Source of the DNA: Pseudomonadota bacterium
GTDB taxonomy: Bacteria > Pseudomonadota > Gammaproteobacteria > Steroidobacterales > MnTg04
Direction of reading: 5' to 3'
DNA: 64,000 bases
Assembly (NCBI GenBank): GCA_022572885.1
Contig: JACZVC010000014.1
Location: 1-64,000 of the forward strand
The notes beneath the pieces are model-generated. The model was not told where the DNA came from. It made no database searches and was given only the letters and a program-made list of their open reading frames with translations. Shown here in pieces: positions 27,050 to 35,704 of the stretch (its first letter is position 1; each line of letters starts with the position of its first letter). The translations under genes and the position numbers were made by a program.

Positions 27050-29838
27050 ACGCCGCCTGGATAGTGATCGCGGGTTTGTCGCTGTGGCCGTTTGGCGACA
27101 AGAACGACGATGCGGATGTCAGGACTATCGACAGCCTCGATCGGCAAAAGCCGGTGCTGGTTGAAAAGGACAACCCCGACGCGAGCGGGCAGAGCGCGAT
27201 CCAGAACTATCGCGAATTCCTGCGGCTTTATCCGGATGCTCCGGAGTTACGTGCCGAGGCCATGCGCAGGCTGGCCGATCTGCAGCTTGAGGCCGGCGAG
27301 GAGCGGATGATCGAGGGTGACCTGGCGATGTTGCAGGGCATCGAGTACCGCGATGCGGTGCATCTTTACGAGTCCCTGCTGAAGCAGAATCCGACAGCCC
27401 CGGGTAACGATCGTATCCTCTACCAGCTTGCCCGGGCGTACGAAAACACCAACCAGACGGAGAAGGCGCTGACCACGCTTGACCAACTGGTCAACCGGTA
27501 TCCCGATTCGCCGATGGTGATCGAGGCGCAGTTCCGCCGCGGCGAAATACTTTTTGTCGCCAAGCAGTATTACCCGGCACAGCGAGCCTATGCCGGTGTG
27601 GTCGCCCGTGACGATGAGTCTCGCTATTACGAACAGTCCCTGTACAAACTCGGCTGGTCGATGTTCAAGCAGGGCGAGTACGAAGGCGGCCTGGATGCGT
27701 TTTTCGAGTTGCTCGATCGTCGCCTGGTCGATCGAAACGGTGAGCTGATATCGACCGAATTCATGACCCGCCCGGAGCGTGAGCTGATAGACGACACGTT
27801 CCGCGTCAGCAGCATCAGTATTTCCTATCTCGAAGGACCCGCGACACTGGACCGCAGGATCGCGGGCGATACGCCGCCGGTTTATGTCTACCGTCTTTAC
27901 CAGGGTCTTGGCGACTTGTACCTGGAAAAGGAACGTTACCAGGACGCGGCCGCAAGCTATCGTTCCTTTGCGGTAAACCGGCCAATGCACGAATTGGCGC
28001 CATTGATGCGGACGCGGGTGATCGAAACTTACAAAGCAGGCGATTTCCCGTCCCTGGTTTTGCTGGCCAAACAGGAGTTTGTGGACGAATACGATGTGGA
28101 CAGCGCGTACTGGACTCGACACGAGTGGCAGTCCCGAATCGAAGTGACTGGTCTGTTGCAGGAGCATCTCGATGATCTCGCAACCCATTACCACGCAGTA
28201 TCGCAGGCTGCCGAAGAACCGGAATCCTATGCTCTCGCCGCGGATTATTATCGCCGCCTGATCCGCGCTTTCCCGGATGATCCGGCCGCTGCAGAAGCCA
28301 ACTTCCTGCTGGCCGAGATACTATTCGAATCCGGTGAGTACGCAGATTCGGCGATCGAGTACGAACGCGCCGCGTATTCCTATCCGTTGTCGCCGCATGC
28401 GGCGGAAGCGGCATACGCCGCGGTCCTGGCATACCAGGCCCATGAGCCGTCTTTAGAAGGTGAGGCTCGTGCCGATTGGCATCTGATGGGAATCGATTCC
28501 GCATTGCGCTTTGCCGGGCGGTTCCCGGGACACCCGGAAAGCCTGCCCGTGCAGACACAGGCAGCCGAAGCCTTGTACGAACTCGGCGAATTACAGGGTG
28601 CACTGGCAGCCGCACAGCCGGTGCTGGGCGATCCGGACGCGCCCGATGAGCTGCAGCGCGTCGCCTGGACCGTGGATGGCCACAGCAACTTCGACCTGAA
28701 CAATTATATGGCGGCAGAAGTCGCCTACCTCAAGGTACGCGGTCTGACGCCAGCCGATCATCCTGGCCTGCCTGATCTCGAAGAGCGGATTGCCTCTTCT
28801 GTTTACAAGCAGGGTGAAATCGAGCGCGCCGGCGGCGATATGGAAATGGCCGTCATGCACTTTGCAAGAGTCGGCGAAATGGCGCCCAAATCGAAGATCG
28901 TGGTGACCGCTGATTACGACGCAGCCGCGGCTTTACTGGCGATGGAAGACTGGCATCGGGCCGCGCCCGCACTGGAAGACTTTCGCCGCAAGTATCCCGA
29001 CCACGAGTCAATCACCGATATCGGACGCAGCCTGGCGCAAAGCTACGAAAAATCGGGGCAGGGACTGGCGGCCGCGACTGAGTACCGGCGTATTGCAGAC
29101 GACGAAACAGAACGCGCCGATGTCAGGCGCGAGGCACTGTGGCATACCGCCGAGTTGCTGGAAAGTCATGCGGCTGCCGATGATGCGGCTGAAGTCTGGC
29201 AGGAATTTATCAAACGCCACCCGTCACCGATCGACGATTCGATGCAACTGCGTGAAAAACTGGTTGCCTATCACGCCGGTCGAGCTGACGACAAAGAACG
29301 GATCTCGTGGTTACAGGCAATCGTTGCCGCCGATGCCGCGGCTGGCGAAACGCGCAGTGACTACAGCCGTACCGTCGCTGCGAAGGCGTCGCTCACCCTG
29401 GCGCAGCCAAAATTGACTTCGTTTGTCGCCATCAAGCTGAAAATTCCGTTAAAGGACAGCCTGGCGATGAAAAAGAATTTCATGGAGCAGGCTTTGGTGG
29501 CTTATGCGGCGGCCGCTGACTACGGGATCGCCGAAGTGACAACGGAGGCAACATTTCAAATTGCAGAAATTTATCACCAGCTAAGCCGGGATCTGATGGA
29601 TTCGGAAAGGCCGAACGAGCTGAGCGCAGAGGAGATTGAGCAGTACGACATCTTGCTCGAGGAACAGGCATACCCGTTTGAAGAACAGGCAATCGAAATT
29701 CACCAGGCGAACACGGTGAGGGCGGCCAGCGGATTTTACAACGAATGGGTGCGCGCCAGTTTCGAGGAACTGGCGAAACTCTCGCCGGCACGATATGCGA
29801 AGGCGGAAATCAGTGAAGACTATATCAACACAATGTAG
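27046..29838 (+). CDS. Large TPR protein (930 aa) of the machine operon
   Basis: It starts with a short hydrophobic segment (AAWIVIAGLSLWPFG), perhaps a signal anchor. About twenty TPR-like repeats follow (YQLARAYENTNQTEKALTTLDQLVNRYPDS, ANFLLAEILFESGEYADSAIEYERAAYSYP). The YPD/FPDDP repeat spacing is like that of YbgF/BamD-type periplasmic TPRs and of GltD-class proteins in gliding machines. The start overlaps the preceding stop by four bases, and the end overlaps the next gene by 26 bases. A scaffold role between channel and outer membrane is inferred. Confidence 0.8.
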   Translation: MNAAWIVIAGLSLWPFGDKNDDADVRTIDSLDRQKPVLVEKDNPDASGQSAIQNYREFLRLYPDAPELRAEAMRRLADLQLEAGEERMIEGDLAMLQGIEYRDAVHLYESLLKQNPTAPGNDRILYQLARAYENTNQTEKALTTLDQLVNRYPDSPMVIEAQFRRGEILFVAKQYYPAQRAYAGVVARDDESRYYEQSLYKLGWSMFKQGEYEGGLDAFFELLDRRLVDRNGELISTEFMTRPERELIDDTFRVSSISISYLEGPATLDRRIAGDTPPVYVYRLYQGLGDLYLEKERYQDAAASYRSFAVNRPMHELAPLMRTRVIETYKAGDFPSLVLLAKQEFVDEYDVDSAYWTRHEWQSRIEVTGLLQEHLDDLATHYHAVSQAAEEPESYALAADYYRRLIRAFPDDPAAAEANFLLAEILFESGEYADSAIEYERAAYSYPLSPHAAEAAYAAVLAYQAHEPSLEGEARADWHLMGIDSALRFAGRFPGHPESLPVQTQAAEALYELGELQGALAAAQPVLGDPDAPDELQRVAWTVDGHSNFDLNNYMAAEVAYLKVRGLTPADHPGLPDLEERIASSVYKQGEIERAGGDMEMAVMHFARVGEMAPKSKIVVTADYDAAAALLAMEDWHRAAPALEDFRRKYPDHESITDIGRSLAQSYEKSGQGLAAATEYRRIADDETERADVRREALWHTAELLESHAAADDAAEVWQEFIKRHPSPIDDSMQLREKLVAYHAGRADDKERISWLQAIVAADAAAGETRSDYSRTVAAKASLTLAQPKLTSFVAIKLKIPLKDSLAMKKNFMEQALVAYAAAADYGIAEVTTEATFQIAEIYHQLSRDLMDSERPNELSAEEIEQYDILLEEQAYPFEEQAIEIHQANTVRAASGFYNEWVRASFEELAKLSPARYAKAEISEDYINTM

Positions 29839-30415
29839 GGGCTTGCTACCCGGTCTGCTGGTGTCGGTCATGCTCACCGCTTGCTCGACGCTGCCGCATG
29901 GCTGGTCTTCGAGTTCGACCAGGAGCGATAACCCCGCAGCGTACGAAGAAGCGCTGGCCTTGATGGATAGCGGTCACCTCGAGGCCGCCGAAACCATCCT
30001 GCTGCGCCTGACAAAACGTTACCGTCGGTCTGCCGGGCCGTGGATCAATCTGTCGATCATTTACTCGCAAACTCAACATTACAACCGGGCCGAGGAAGCA
30101 TTGAACCGCGCCCTGGAGCTGGACCCGCGCAGCGCAGTTGCCTACAACCACCTCGGCATTCTTTTGCGCAGGGATGGCCGCTTCGAGCAGGCAGACCAGG
30201 CCTATGCAAAGGCCATCAGGTTCGATCCCGAATACAGCCTGGCCTATCTGAACTACGGAGTGCTTGCCGATCTGTACCTGCAGCAGCCCGAACGCGCCCT
30301 CGTGTACTTCCAGCGCTACCAGGAACTGCAAGGCGATGAAGACCAGCGGGTCCGCCGCTGGATTATTGAACTGGAACGCCGGGTCGCCACAAAAACCGCG
30401 CAGGTGTCTCCATGA
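29813..30415 (+). CDS. TPR lipoprotein (GltE/AglT-like)
   Basis: GTG 29813 is chosen: AAGGCGGA precedes it and it gives a lipoprotein signal (LLPGLLVSVMLTAC). ATG 29795 is the alternative. Three to four TPRs follow (AWxNLSIIY, AVAYNHLGILLRRDGRFEQADQAYAKAI, SLAYLNYGVLADLYLQQPERAL). A small TPR lipoprotein next to TolQ/TolR genes is a recurrent element of Agl-Glt systems (AglT/GltE). It probably anchors to the outer membrane. It overlaps the following gene by ATGA. Confidence 0.8.
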   Translation: MKTISTQCRGLLPGLLVSVMLTACSTLPHGWSSSSTRSDNPAAYEEALALMDSGHLEAAETILLRLTKRYRRSAGPWINLSIIYSQTQHYNRAEEALNRALELDPRSAVAYNHLGILLRRDGRFEQADQAYAKAIRFDPEYSLAYLNYGVLADLYLQQPERALVYFQRYQELQGDEDQRVRRWIIELERRVATKTAQVSP

Positions 30416-30873
30416 CCAGTTTGCGAATTACGGTCGGTCTGGTCTTGTTTGCCGGTTGGCCGATGGGGCTGGCCTGGTCGCAGGAATTGCCCGTGGCGGA
30501 AGAACTGCCGGCCTACGAAAGCCCGGTTATTGCCGAGGAAGAAGGGGCCGAGGAAGAAGGGGCCGAGGAAGAAGGGGCCGAGGAAGAGGGGGCCGCAGAT
30601 GATGTGGATGACATCAACCCGGCGGTCGATACCAGCGCCGGTGTATACGACGCGGAAAGCGGTACTTTGAGGACGACCATAGTCACGGGTAACGCGGAGT
30701 TGCCGCGCGTGCTGTATATCGTGCCGTGGAAAAAAGCCAATCCCGGCGACCTGATGGGTAAGCCGGTGAACAGTCTGCTCGACGATGTCCTGCAGCCAAT
30801 CGACCGCGGGGAATTCCGGCGGCAGCTTCGTTATTTCGATGCATTGAATCAAAGTGAGGCAAGCGATAAATAG
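30412..30873 (+). CDS. Exported acidic-repeat protein of the machine operon
   Basis: A signal peptide (VGLVLFAGWPMGLAWSQ) precedes four perfect EEEGA repeats at residues 42-61 and an acidic stretch. The C-terminal part is conserved-looking (LPRVLYIVPWKKANPGDLMGKPVNSLLDD). The acidic segment may bind cations or act as a flexible spacer. No family was recognised. It lies between the TPR lipoprotein and the TolQ-like gene, which start 4 bases before its own start and 46 bases after its stop respectively. Confidence 0.75.
   Translation: MTSLRITVGLVLFAGWPMGLAWSQELPVAEELPAYESPVIAEEEGAEEEGAEEEGAEEEGAADDVDDINPAVDTSAGVYDAESGTLRTTIVTGNAELPRVLYIVPWKKANPGDLMGKPVNSLLDDVLQPIDRGEFRRQLRYFDALNQSEASDK
30535..30594 (+). 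repeat. 15-bp tandem repeat, four copies
   Basis: The unit GAGGAAGAAGGGGCC occurs four times head to tail, with one substitution in the last copy. It encodes EEEGA. The unit is a multiple of three, so slippage would lengthen or shorten the acidic spacer while keeping the frame. Confidence 0.95.
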
Positions 30874-30919
30874 ATTTATTTCGCTGCTTCTTAGGTGACC
30901 ACAAAGAGGAGATAGGAAA

Positions 30920-31570
30920 ATGGACGTTTACAGAACTATAGTCGGCTTCTTCCAGGAGGGCGGGCTCTTCATGTACCCGATCGTTCTGGTCATGGCCCTG
31001 GGTGCGGGAATTGCCATCGAGCGCTGGGTTTATCTGACCCGATCGCGAATGGTGAATCGCCGGGTCTGGAACCAGTTGCAGCCATTGCTTAGCAAGGGCA
31101 AGTATCAGCAGGCCTATACGATTTGCAGCAAATCCAAGGCGGCAGTCAGCAACATCCTGAGTTACGGGCTGGGGCGGATAAAGAACGCCCGCCGACGGGA
31201 CGACATCGAAAAAGCGATGGAAGAAAGCCTGATGGAAGAAATGCCCAGGCTGGAAAAACGCACGCACTACCTCGCGACCTTCGCCAACCTGGCAACGTTA
31301 CTGGGGCTGCTTGGCACCATCATCGGTCTGATCAACGCATTCACCGCCGTGGCGGCCGCCAACCCGGCCGAAAAAGCAGACATGTTGTCGGCCAGCATTT
31401 CGGTCGCGATGAATACGACCGCGCTTGGCCTGATGGTCGCGATACCACTGTTGTTCATTCACGCTGTTTTGCAGACCAAGACCAACGAGCTGGTCGATAG
31501 CCTGGAAATGGCGACAGTCAAGTTTCTCAACACGGTATCTGAGAGGCCGGCCGCAGAGTCCGCGTCATGA
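30920..31570 (+). CDS. MotA/TolQ/ExbB-family proton channel protein (AglR-like)
   Basis: Three membrane helices are visible: YPIVLVMALGAGIAIERWVYL near residue 20, then the pair ATFANLATLLGLLGTIIGLINAF and ISVAMNTTALGLMVAIPLLFIHAVL. The GLLGTIIGLI and the Thr/Pro residues of the TolQ/ExbB pore are kept. Together with the two ExbD-like proteins downstream it should form a proton-driven stator in the inner membrane. GAGGAGATAGG gives it the strongest ribosome binding site of the operon, fitting the high stoichiometry of this subunit. It overlaps the next gene by ATGA. Confidence 0.92.
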   Translation: MDVYRTIVGFFQEGGLFMYPIVLVMALGAGIAIERWVYLTRSRMVNRRVWNQLQPLLSKGKYQQAYTICSKSKAAVSNILSYGLGRIKNARRRDDIEKAMEESLMEEMPRLEKRTHYLATFANLATLLGLLGTIIGLINAFTAVAAANPAEKADMLSASISVAMNTTALGLMVAIPLLFIHAVLQTKTNELVDSLEMATVKFLNTVSERPAAESAS

Positions 31571-32064
31571 TTCGCCGCCGTCACAGGAACCATCGGCGGG
31601 AAACCGCCGACCTCAACGTTACCGCCTTCATGAACCTGATGGTGGTGTTGGTTCCGTTCCTGCTGATTACCGCTGTGTTCTCCCGGATGGCCGTGCTGGA
31701 ACTCAACCTGCCCGGCGAAAACAGTGAGCCTCCGCAACAAGAGGCATCGCTGCAACTGGAGATTATTGTTCGCGATGGCCGGATCGAAGTTGGCGATCGC
31801 GACAGCGGACGTGCTGCTGTATTTGCCAGCAAAGACGGTGAGTACGACCTGGAAGCATTAGGCGACTATTTGCAGCAGGTCAAGGCGCGATATCCGGACA
31901 AGCTGGATGCGACCTTGTTGCTCGAACCCGACATTTCCTACGATTCACTGGTCCAGGTGATGGACACGGTGCGGGTTGTACAACTGGTGCAGAATGAAAG
32001 GTTTGTTCAGGCCGAGCTATTCCCTGATATTTCCATCGGCGACGCACCCCCGGGTACAAGGTAA
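31567..32064 (+). CDS. ExbD/TolR-family protein 1 (AglQ/AglS-like)
   Basis: After a basic N-terminus comes the single ExbD helix (LNVTAFMNLMVVLVPFLLITAVF). The pore Asp normally found as D-x-x-x-x-L near the start of the helix is represented by DLNVTAFMNL. A periplasmic domain follows (LQLEIIVRDGRIEVGD...YDSLVQVMDTVR) of typical TolR/ExbD fold. It works with the channel protein as the peptidoglycan- or TonB-contacting stator part. Confidence 0.9.
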   Translation: MIRRRHRNHRRETADLNVTAFMNLMVVLVPFLLITAVFSRMAVLELNLPGENSEPPQQEASLQLEIIVRDGRIEVGDRDSGRAAVFASKDGEYDLEALGDYLQQVKARYPDKLDATLLLEPDISYDSLVQVMDTVRVVQLVQNERFVQAELFPDISIGDAPPGTR

Positions 32065-32075
32065 AGGAGCCCGAC

Positions 32076-32600
32076 ATGGAACAGTCGAAAAGAGCCAAAC
32101 GAATGCGCAGACACCACGGGCGCAACCGCACCGTTACATTGCAGCTGGTGTCATTGATGGATATTTTCACCATTTTGGTGTTTTTCCTGCTGGTCAATTC
32201 CTCAGACGTCCAGGTATTGCCCAATGTGAAAGACATCCAGATGCCCGAATCCATCGCCGAGCAGAAACCCCGCGAGACAGTGGTCGTGCTGGTCACCGAG
32301 CACGCTATCCTGGTCCAGGGGAGGCACGTGGCAACGATCGATGAGGCCATGAACACCGCTGGACTATTGATCCCGGCGCTACAAACCGCCCTGTTGAATC
32401 AGAACAAGCGACTCCTCAGTCAGGACCTCGCTGCGGACATCGCAAAACGGGAAGTCACGATCATGGGTGACAAGGAAATCCCCTACAGTCTGCTCAAGAA
32501 AGTGATGGCGACCTGCACCCAGTCAGACTATGGACGAATTTCTCTGGCGGTCTTGCAGCGGTCGCCGGTAACGCCGGCAACTGACGCCACGGCAGGTTAG
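32076..32600 (+). CDS. ExbD/TolR-family protein 2 (AglQ/AglS-like)
   Basis: AAAGGAG precedes ATG 32076. A basic N-terminus (RAKRMRRHHGRNR) leads to TLQLVSLMDIFTILVFFLLVNSS. This helix has the conserved pore Asp in LMDIF, better preserved than in the first copy. The periplasmic ExbD domain follows. Two non-identical ExbD proteins with one TolQ is the AglR-AglQ-AglS arrangement of the myxobacterial gliding motor, unlike the single TolR of Tol-Pal. Confidence 0.9.
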   Translation: MEQSKRAKRMRRHHGRNRTVTLQLVSLMDIFTILVFFLLVNSSDVQVLPNVKDIQMPESIAEQKPRETVVVLVTEHAILVQGRHVATIDEAMNTAGLLIPALQTALLNQNKRLLSQDLAADIAKREVTIMGDKEIPYSLLKKVMATCTQSDYGRISLAVLQRSPVTPATDATAG

Positions 32601-32610
32601 GAGAAGGATT

Positions 32611-33543
32611 TTGGATGCCTATTACAGAATCTACGATTTGCAATGGACGCCGGATGCGGAGCAGGAAGCCCGCTTCCGTCGTACATTGCGAAACACGCTG
32701 GCGATCATACTCCTGCTGGCGCTGATCATACCCTGGTTGCCGTTGCCGGAAAGAAGCCCGGATGATATCCCGGAGATCCCGCAACGCTTTGTCAAGTTGC
32801 TGCTGGAACGGAAAGCGTTGCCGCCGCCACCACCGCCTGTGGTCGTAAGAAAAGAACCGGAACCGGTTACCGAGCAGGTGGCCAGGGAACAGCCAAAGCC
32901 AGTTGAGGTACCGCCGCAGGTGGTTCCGGAGCGGATTGAGAAAGTTCGCGAGCGGGCCAGCAAGGCCGGGTTGCTGCCGTTTGCCGAGGCTTTGGCCGAT
33001 CTTCGCAGCAACGACGCGGTCGCCAGCGTGGTCAGCAACGGTCGGCTCAGTCAGGGTAGCGGTATTGCCAAACGTACCGAGCGCGCCGTGATTACCTCCA
33101 AAGTAGCCGGTGGCAGTGACGGTATTCGCACCTCCGGGTTGTCCCGCGATACTGGCGGCGGTGGCCTGAGCGGCCGGGATACCACCACCGTCGTATCCAC
33201 GATCAGTGCTGGCAGCGGCAGAGGCGGAGGCGGGTCCGGCCGCGGCGGTTCGGCTGGCCGCAGCCTGGAAGAAATTGAAATGGTTTTTGACCGCAACAAG
33301 GGAGCGATTTTCGCACTCTATAATCGAGCGCTACGCAAGGATCCCTCTCTGCAGGGCAAACTTGTACTTCGGCTGACCATCAGCCCGGGTGGGCAGGTGA
33401 CGTTCTGCGAAGTGGTTTCCAGCGAGTTGGGTGATGCCGAACTTGAACGCAAGCTGGTCATGCGGGTGAAGATGTTCCGTTTCGATGCCAAGGACGTCCC
33501 GGCGTTTACCGCGACCAAACCCATTGATTTCTTCCCTGCGTAG
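32611..33543 (+). CDS. AgmX/PglI C-terminal-domain TonB-like protein (GltG-like)
   Basis: TTG 32611 is preceded by GGAGAAGG. The protein has a cytoplasmic N-terminus, one membrane helix at about 28-46 (TLAIILLLALIIPWLPLP) and a Pro-rich rod (LPPPPPPVVVRKEPEP). A Gly/Ser-rich linker (GSGRGGGGSGRGGSAG) leads to a C-terminal domain at about 220-305 (EEIEMVFDRNKGAIFALYNRAL, LVLRLTISPGGQVTFCEVVSS). This C-terminus is the AgmX/PglI type found in GltG and GltJ of the gliding machine. It likely spans the periplasm to transmit force. Confidence 0.88.
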   Translation: MDAYYRIYDLQWTPDAEQEARFRRTLRNTLAIILLLALIIPWLPLPERSPDDIPEIPQRFVKLLLERKALPPPPPPVVVRKEPEPVTEQVAREQPKPVEVPPQVVPERIEKVRERASKAGLLPFAEALADLRSNDAVASVVSNGRLSQGSGIAKRTERAVITSKVAGGSDGIRTSGLSRDTGGGGLSGRDTTTVVSTISAGSGRGGGGSGRGGSAGRSLEEIEMVFDRNKGAIFALYNRALRKDPSLQGKLVLRLTISPGGQVTFCEVVSSELGDAELERKLVMRVKMFRFDAKDVPAFTATKPIDFFPA

Positions 33544-33550
33544 GACGGGC

Positions 33551-34183
33551 ATGCCGGTAACATTCAAAAAAATCTGTTCGCTGCTGACGATGCTTGCAAT
33601 CGCTAGCCTGGGTACGCTTCCATCGACCGGAGCCGCAGAGGAGCAAAGACTTGCCGGCACGGTGGAAAACAACGGAACCTTTCTTGCCATCGTCGAAGAT
33701 AGCGGCAGACAATGGTTGCTCAGTACAGGCGATACGCTGGGGGAGTGCCGGGTCGGCGAAGTTCGCGCGACCCTGTTGCGGCTGAAATGTCCGGCTGGCA
33801 TTCGCGAACTGCACATCCGCTCGTTGCCAGGGCAGGGCAAGGCAGACAACCCGTCAGATGAAGTCACCTTCCTTGCCATTCAAAAGGATATTCTTCACCA
33901 ACTGATCGGCGATCGGCAGGATTTGGTCAATCAGCTTGACCTTGCACCCGAGGTCGATGCGACGGGCGTAATGAAGGGGTGGCGCGTCGTGTCGGTTCGC
34001 GCGGGCAGCGAAGTGGAATCGCTGGGCTTGCGGGCCGGTGACCTGATAACTGCGGTCAACCATGTGGCCGTCGCAGATAGTATTTTCATGGATGCGCTGC
34101 GCTCAATGCCTGAACAGGGCCTGATCAATCTGAGCCTGCAGCGGCAGCAAAAGAAAATAGAGCTGATCTATTCCCTGTATTGA
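33551..34183 (+). CDS. Exported GspC-like PDZ protein
   Basis: A signal peptide (ICSLLTMLAIASLGTLPSTGAA) precedes a GspC homology-region-like beta domain (RLAGTVENNGTFLAIVEDSGRQWLLSTGDTL). A C-terminal PDZ-like domain follows (GWRVVSVRAGSEVESLGLRAGDLITAVNHV). In type II secretion GspC links inner and outer membrane components; here it ends the machine operon 7 bases after the GltG-like gene. A connector role is inferred. Unlike true GspC it lacks an inner-membrane anchor and has a cleavable signal. Confidence 0.8.
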   Translation: MPVTFKKICSLLTMLAIASLGTLPSTGAAEEQRLAGTVENNGTFLAIVEDSGRQWLLSTGDTLGECRVGEVRATLLRLKCPAGIRELHIRSLPGQGKADNPSDEVTFLAIQKDILHQLIGDRQDLVNQLDLAPEVDATGVMKGWRVVSVRAGSEVESLGLRAGDLITAVNHVAVADSIFMDALRSMPEQGLINLSLQRQQKKIELIYSLY

Positions 34184-34252
34184 CAATGTTGCCGCCGTGC
34201 GCCATGGACCATCCCGGTTTTCAAGGCAAGTACGGCAGGCGTTTGAACCTGC

Positions 34253-34645
34253 TCAGTCATTGGCGGCTTTCTCGCAGGAATAATCGAGCAGCGTCTTGTC
34301 CGCCATGCTTTCTTTTTCATCGCTGCAATAGACTGTGATGTACATCCGGGTGACCGTGCGGCGCGGCGCATAGATCATCACGCCATTTTTGTCCGGTTGA
34401 ATCGTGGTTTTACGGGTCCGTCGGTCGGGGCCGGCCTTGAACTTCGTTTCACAGTAAATCTCCCTGCCCTCGTAGTTTTCCACGCGCACAAAAGCCTGGT
34501 TGTTGATCACGCCAAAGTCGAACCCAACCGACATGTTATCCAGGCAATGGGTGATCGTTAGCGGATAATTCGCCACGGCGACCAGCGGAACCAACGCAAT
34601 TATCAGGGCCAGGCACAGGTTTTTCACAGCTAATTTGGTTTGCAT
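34253..34645 (-). CDS. Small exported protein (130 aa)
   Basis: A signal peptide (LCLALIIALVPLVAVANYP) precedes a beta-rich domain with three Cys that could form disulfides (THCLDN, REIYCETKF, VYCSDEKE) and a fourth at LDYSCEK. The start lies 3 bases after the stop of the TPR gene, so it is the last gene of the tesA operon. It is convergent with the machine operon. No family was recognised. Confidence 0.7.
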   Translation of the reverse strand: MQTKLAVKNLCLALIIALVPLVAVANYPLTITHCLDNMSVGFDFGVINNQAFVRVENYEGREIYCETKFKAGPDRRTRKTTIQPDKNGVMIYAPRRTVTRMYITVYCSDEKESMADKTLLDYSCEKAAND

Positions 34646-34648
34646 ATT

Positions 34649-35704
34649 TCACCGGGGGGCGGGGTCTTCTCCGCTATCCATTGTCTGCCGGATTCGTTCG
34701 CGCAAATCATGCAGGCGCTGGTCATTCGGTGCAAGCTCCAGCGCCTGTTCCAGATAGCCGTGGGCGCGTTCGGAGTTACCCATGACCAGCGAGGTTGCCG
34801 CAAGATTATACAACGCCGCGAGGTTTTCCGGGTCGATGTCCAGGGCCAGGCCATAGACCGCCATCGCCCTTCGATGGTCTCCGCCGGTGGCTGCGTTTCT
34901 GCCTACGCGAACATAATAACCTGCTCCCTTTTCGCGCGCCTTCATCAGCTCGATCCAGGGATGAAAACTGGAGGGAATCCGTTTGCCGCTTTTCCCCAAA
35001 TGCGCCGTGGCATTGTCGCGGTCACCCAGGTTGCGATATGCCATTGCCAGTCGGTAATGCAGCTGCGTGGCTTCGGGTTGAATGCGCAAGGCGGCCTGGA
35101 AGGCGTTGATCGCATCGCGGTATTGATCCCTGCGCAACGCGATGGTGCCGAGGCCCGCGATGGCCGCGACCTGTCCGCGTTCCAGGGAAAGCGCGTCGCG
35201 GAATGCTTTTTCCGAGCCGGGCAGGTCACCCGCTTCCAGCAACACTTCAGCAAGGCGCAGCCAGGTGCCGGCCATTTGCGGCGCTATTTTCAGACTGGCC
35301 GAATACAGCCTGGCGGATTCCGCCAACTCACCGACTTCCTCGTGATAAATGGCGAGATAAAAAGGCCATTGGGCGGCGTCCGGCTCGAGCAGGATGGCGT
35401 TGCCATAAGCGGCTTTTGCCGCGGCTTGTAATTGCAGCGCCTGGTAGACCATGCCTAGTTTTCCGTATGCTTGGCCCAGCGATTTTCCATCGAGCGAGGA
35501 TTTCTGCTGGTGAAAATAATCCTGGGCGCGGCGAAGCTTGGCTTGTGTCGCCGGCTGCAATCGCTCGAGATCCGGCTCGGGTACCGGCATCAATTGCAAA
35601 GCCGTTTCGCTTTGTGCCGGTGAAGAAACCGGCCAGCAGGCGAGCAGCATCACTGCCACGAGGCGGGTCAACAGCAGGCCGCGAGGCTGTATCGGTCTGT
35701 TCAT
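34649..35704 (-). CDS. Exported TPR protein
   Basis: The start MNRPIQP at 35704 overlaps the CRTAC1 gene stop as ATGA. A signal peptide (LVAVMLLACWPVSSPAQS) and about seven TPRs follow (LGMVYQALQLQAAAKAAYGNAILLEPD, LHYRLAMAYRNLGDRDNATAHL, LAALYNLAATSLVMGNSERAHGYL). CRTAC1-type repeat proteins are often encoded beside TPR genes, and the two products probably interact outside the cytoplasm. Confidence 0.82.
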   Translation of the reverse strand: MNRPIQPRGLLLTRLVAVMLLACWPVSSPAQSETALQLMPVPEPDLERLQPATQAKLRRAQDYFHQQKSSLDGKSLGQAYGKLGMVYQALQLQAAAKAAYGNAILLEPDAAQWPFYLAIYHEEVGELAESARLYSASLKIAPQMAGTWLRLAEVLLEAGDLPGSEKAFRDALSLERGQVAAIAGLGTIALRRDQYRDAINAFQAALRIQPEATQLHYRLAMAYRNLGDRDNATAHLGKSGKRIPSSFHPWIELMKAREKGAGYYVRVGRNAATGGDHRRAMAVYGLALDIDPENLAALYNLAATSLVMGNSERAHGYLEQALELAPNDQRLHDLRERIRQTMDSGEDPAPR

